Source: Ramlibacter sp.
GTDB lineage: Bacteria; Pseudomonadota; Gammaproteobacteria; Burkholderiales; Burkholderiaceae_C
NCBI GenBank assembly: GCA_014376765.1
Contig: JACMQX010000230.1
Coordinates: forward strand, 1 to 34,831
Reading direction: 5' to 3'
DNA: 34,831 bases
The translations under genes were made by a program, and so were the position numbers. Numbering within the stretch: position 1 is the stretch's first letter; each line of letters starts with the position of its first letter. Positions 31,956 to 34,831 of this stretch are shown in pieces. The notes under the pieces are model-generated. The model was not told the origin of the DNA. It saw only the letters and a list, made by a program, of their open reading frames with translations, and did not search any database.

Positions 31956-34076
31956 ATGTCAATTTTCAACAAAGTCACCAAGACCTTCCAGTGGGGTGAT
32001 CACACCGTCATCATGGAAACCGGCGAGATCGCGCGCCAGGCCTCAGGCGCCGTCCTCGTCAATATCGATGACACCGTGGTGCTCGCCACCGTGGTCGCCT
32101 CCAAGACCTCCAAGCCCGGCCAGGACTTCTTCCCCCTGACGGTGGACTACATCGAGAAGACCTACGCCGCAGGCAAGATTCCCGGTAGTTTCTTCAAGCG
32201 TGAAGCCAAGCCCAGCGAACACGAAACCCTCACCAGCCGCCTGATCGATCGCCCGATCCGCCCGCTATTCCCGGAAGGCTTCCTGAATGAAGTGCATGTG
32301 GTCATCCACACGCTGTCGCTCAACCCTGAAGTTGACGCTGACATCGCCGCGCTGATCGCCTCCAGCGCTGCGCTGGCCATCTCCGGCGTGCCTTTCGCCG
32401 GCCCGATCGGTGCCGCGCGCGTGGGCTACATCAATGGCCAGTACGTGCTGAACCCGGGCCAGACCGCCCGCAAGGATTCGCAGATGGACCTGATCGTCGC
32501 CGGCACTGAAGCTGCCGTGCTGATGGTCGAGTCCGAGGCGCAGCAACTGTCCGAGGAAATCATGCTGGGTGGCGTGGTGTTCGGCCACGAGCAGGCCGCC
32601 ATCGCCATCAACGCGATCCATGACCTGGTGCGTGACGCGGGCAAGCCGTCCTGGGACTGGCAGGCGCCCGCTGAAGACGAAGCCTTTGTCAGCAAGGTCA
32701 GGAACCTGGCTGAAGGCAAGCTGCAGGCGGTCTACCAGATCCGCAGCAAGCAGTCCCGCACGCAGGCCCTGCGCGAAGCCAATGCTTCCGTGATGTCTGC
32801 GCTCAAGGAAAGCGGCGAAGCGTTTGATTCCGGCAAGGTCAATGACCTGCTGTTTGCCATTGAATCGAAAATCGTGCGCAGCCAGATCCTGTCGGGCGAG
32901 CCGCGTATCGACGGCCGCGACACGCGCACCGTGCGCCCCATCGAGATCCGCAACAGCGTGCTGCCCCGTACCCACGGCTCGGCCCTGTTCACCCGGGGTG
33001 AAACCCAGGCGCTGGTTGTGACCACGCTGGGCACCGAGCGTGACGCGCAGCGCATCGACGCGCTGATGGGCGAGTACGAAGACCGCTTCATGTTCCACTA
33101 CAACATGCCTCCCTTCGCCACCGGTGAAGTCGGCCGCATGGGCTCGACCAAACGCCGCGAAATCGGCCACGGGCGCTTGGCCAAGCGCGCGCTCGTCGCG
33201 GTGCTGCCAAGCAAGGAAGAGTTCCCCTACACGATGCGTGTGGTGTCGGAGATCACCGAGTCCAACGGCTCCTCGTCAATGGCATCGGTCTGCGGCGGCT
33301 GCCTGTCGCTGATGGACGCCGGCGTGCCGATGAAAGCCCACGTGGCCGGTATTGCCATGGGCCTGATCAAGGAGGGCAACCGCTTTGCCGTGCTGACCGA
33401 CATCCTGGGCGACGAAGATCACCTGGGTGACATGGACTTCAAGGTGGCCGGCACGACCAACGGCATCACGGCGCTGCAGATGGACATCAAGATCCAGGGC
33501 ATCACCAAGGAAATCATGCAGGTCGCGCTGGCGCAGGCCAAGGAAGCCCGCATGCACATCCTGGGCAAGATGCAGGAAGCGATGAGCGAAGCCAAGACCG
33601 AAGTGTCGAACTTCGCGCCCCGTTTGTTCACCATGAAGATCAACCCGGACAAGATCCGCGACGTGATCGGCAAGGGCGGCTCGGTCATCCGCGCGCTGAC
33701 GGAAGAAACCGGCACGCAAATCAACATCGACGAAGACGGCACCATCACTATCGCCTCGGCTGATCCCGAAAAGGCGGAGCTGGCCAAAAAGCGCATCGAA
33801 CAGATCACGGCAGAAGTCGAGATCGGCAAGATCTACGAAGGCCCGGTCACCAAGATCCTGGACTTCGGCGCACTTATCAATCTGCTGCCCGGCAAGGATG
33901 GCCTGCTGCATATCAGCCAGATCGCGCATGAGCGTGTCGAGAAGGTCACGGACTACCTGTCTGAAGGCCAGATCGTGCGCGTGAAGGTGCTGGAGACGGA
34001 CGAAAAGGGACGCGTCAAGCTGTCCATGAAGGCCCTGCTGGACCGCCCGGCACCTTCGCACGACCACCAGAACTGA
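31956..34076 (+). CDS. pnp: Polyribonucleotide nucleotidyltransferase (PNPase)
   Basis: 3'-to-5' phosphorolytic exoribonuclease and degradosome-type trimer. The 706-residue protein has two RNase PH domains; the first starts near [13 protein letters not shown] and the second near [25 protein letters not shown] domain has [15 protein letters not shown] from about residue 565, and an S1 domain starts at [18 protein letters not shown] from about residue 623. The ATG at 31956 has TAGGAG 8-9 bp upstream; an earlier in-frame start at 31878 lacks a site and would fall next to the leader hairpin. Confidence 0.97.
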   Translation: MSIFNKVTKTFQWGDHTVIMETGEIARQASGAVLVNIDDTVVLATVVASKTSKPGQDFFPLTVDYIEKTYAAGKIPGSFFKREAKPSEHETLTSRLIDRPIRPLFPEGFLNEVHVVIHTLSLNPEVDADIAALIASSAALAISGVPFAGPIGAARVGYINGQYVLNPGQTARKDSQMDLIVAGTEAAVLMVESEAQQLSEEIMLGGVVFGHEQAAIAINAIHDLVRDAGKPSWDWQAPAEDEAFVSKVRNLAEGKLQAVYQIRSKQSRTQALREANASVMSALKESGEAFDSGKVNDLLFAIESKIVRSQILSGEPRIDGRDTRTVRPIEIRNSVLPRTHGSALFTRGETQALVVTTLGTERDAQRIDALMGEYEDRFMFHYNMPPFATGEVGRMGSTKRREIGHGRLAKRALVAVLPSKEEFPYTMRVVSEITESNGSSSMASVCGGCLSLMDAGVPMKAHVAGIAMGLIKEGNRFAVLTDILGDEDHLGDMDFKVAGTTNGITALQMDIKIQGITKEIMQVALAQAKEARMHILGKMQEAMSEAKTEVSNFAPRLFTMKINPDKIRDVIGKGGSVIRALTEETGTQINIDEDGTITIASADPEKAELAKKRIEQITAEVEIGKIYEGPVTKILDFGALINLLPGKDGLLHISQIAHERVEKVTDYLSEGQIVRVKVLETDEKGRVKLSMKALLDRPAPSHDHQN

Positions 34077-34116
34077 TCCTGCGCAAGCTGGCTCACCACC
34101 TACCAGGCGACAAGCG

Positions 34117-34831
34117 ATGAAAGCCGTTGAAATTACCTCTTATGGCGCGCCCGATGTCTTGCGTCTGGGCGAGCGTCCCGCGCCTGTAGCCGGGGCGGGC
34201 GAACTGCTGATCCGTGTCACGGCCAGCGGCGTGAACCGCCCTGACGTGTTGCAGCGTACCGGCAATTACCCGGTGCCACCGGGCGCCTCGGACATTCCGG
34301 GGTTGGAGGTGGCGGGCGAAATCATGACCGGCGACTCTGAAGCCATGGCGCAAGCCGGGTTGCAGGTTGGGGACCGCGTCTGCGCCTTGGTGGCCGGTGG
34401 CGGCTACGCTGAACTGTGCGTGGCGCCCGTGGCGCAATGCCTGCCAGTGCCCAAGGGCCTGAGCGATATTGAGGCCGCTTCTCTGCCTGAGACTTTCTTC
34501 ACCGTGTGGAGCAATGTGTTTGACCGCGCCCGCCTGCAGGCCGGTGAGACCCTGCTGATCCAGGGCGGCTCCAGCGGCATTGGTGTGACTGCCATCCAGA
34601 TGGCCAAGGCGCTGGGCGCCAAGGTCATCGTCACGGCAGGCAGCGACGAGAAGTGCGCGGCCTGCGTGTTATTGGGCGCTGACCGTGCCATCAACTACAA
34701 GACCCACGATTTCGTAGAAGAAATCAAGAGCCTCACCGCCGGCAAGGGTGTGGATGTGGTGCTCGACATGGTGGCCGGCGCTTATGTGGCGCGTGAGGTC
34801 GAATGCCTGGCCGAAGACGGCCGGCTGGCGA
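34117..34831 (+). CDS. NAD(P)H quinone oxidoreductase, zinc-independent MDR family (PIG3/QOR-like), partial
   Basis: The gene runs off the end of the window; 238 residues are visible. The N-terminus MKAVEITSYGAPDVLRL is followed by VTASGVNRPDVLQRTGNYP, the QOR/PIG3 pattern. LPETFFTVWSNVFDRARL and the NADPH-binding GGSSGIGVTAIQMAKALGAKV follow. No catalytic-zinc cysteine/histidine set is present. Members reduce quinones with NADPH. The ATG is 40 bp after pnp. Confidence 0.9.
   Translation, partial: MKAVEITSYGAPDVLRLGERPAPVAGAGELLIRVTASGVNRPDVLQRTGNYPVPPGASDIPGLEVAGEIMTGDSEAMAQAGLQVGDRVCALVAGGGYAELCVAPVAQCLPVPKGLSDIEAASLPETFFTVWSNVFDRARLQAGETLLIQGGSSGIGVTAIQMAKALGAKVIVTAGSDEKCAACVLLGADRAINYKTHDFVEEIKSLTAGKGVDVVLDMVAGAYVAREVECLAEDGRLA

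Overview
The window reads as a chromosomal segment of a betaproteobacterium, most likely Burkholderiales/Comamonadaceae (Polaromonas- or Rhodoferax-like). This is inferred from high GC, the gene orders (ffs/dnaX-ybaB-recR; methyltransferase-rnhA; rpsO-pnp-quinone oxidoreductase) and the protein sequences. No phage, integrase, transposase, CRISPR array or tRNA was seen. The mobile-looking DNA consists of short palindromic repeats.

Layout. 1-3.7 kb: 4.5S SRP RNA (minus), then dnaX, ybaB, recR and a MAPEG membrane protein (plus), closed by a strong terminator. 3.8-6.7 kb: a NitT/TauT-type ABC importer operon (binding protein, ATPase, permease) of unknown substrate. 6.8-10 kb: a 50-residue DUF3096-type membrane peptide, mltD on the opposite strand, a SAM methyltransferase and rnhA. 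10.1-14.8 kb: a two-gene RND efflux operon. 14.8-27.2 kb: an all-minus nitrate assimilation cluster, in transcription order nasR (NIT-ANTAR antiterminator), nrtA-nrtB-nrtD (nitrate importer), nirB-nirD (nitrite reductase), nasA (nitrate reductase), ybiB and cobA (siroheme precursor methylase). 27.3-34.8 kb: tsaD, a small heat-shock protein, an orphan branched-chain-amino-acid-type binding protein, an aminotransferase, rpsO, pnp and a truncated quinone oxidoreductase.

How the nitrate cluster appears to work. Upstream of nrtA, in order, are a possible NtrC half-site, a near-consensus sigma-54 promoter, two RNA hairpins with the same hexaloop AACGGC (A at position 1, G at position 4, the ANTAR-target signature) and an intrinsic terminator whose 5' arm overlaps the second hairpin. 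This fits nitrogen limitation driving transcription through NtrC/sigma-54, with NasR bound to nitrate or nitrite stabilising the hairpins so that transcription passes the terminator. A second sigma-54 promoter of nearly the same sequence lies in front of nirB. It lacks an obvious attenuator.

Other points of interest: an A9 run in dnaX where any one-base slip gives a quick stop, which would produce a gamma-like short form; a palindromic repeat in the ABC operon that creates a 30-codon ORF joined by TGATG overlaps to both neighbours; a second repeat family that forms part of the coding sequence of nrtB; a 9-bp tandem repeat in the linker of NasR; and strong hairpins in the rpsO and pnp leaders. 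I found no clearly unknown multi-gene system. The novelty is mostly in regulation and in how short repeats have been built into genes.
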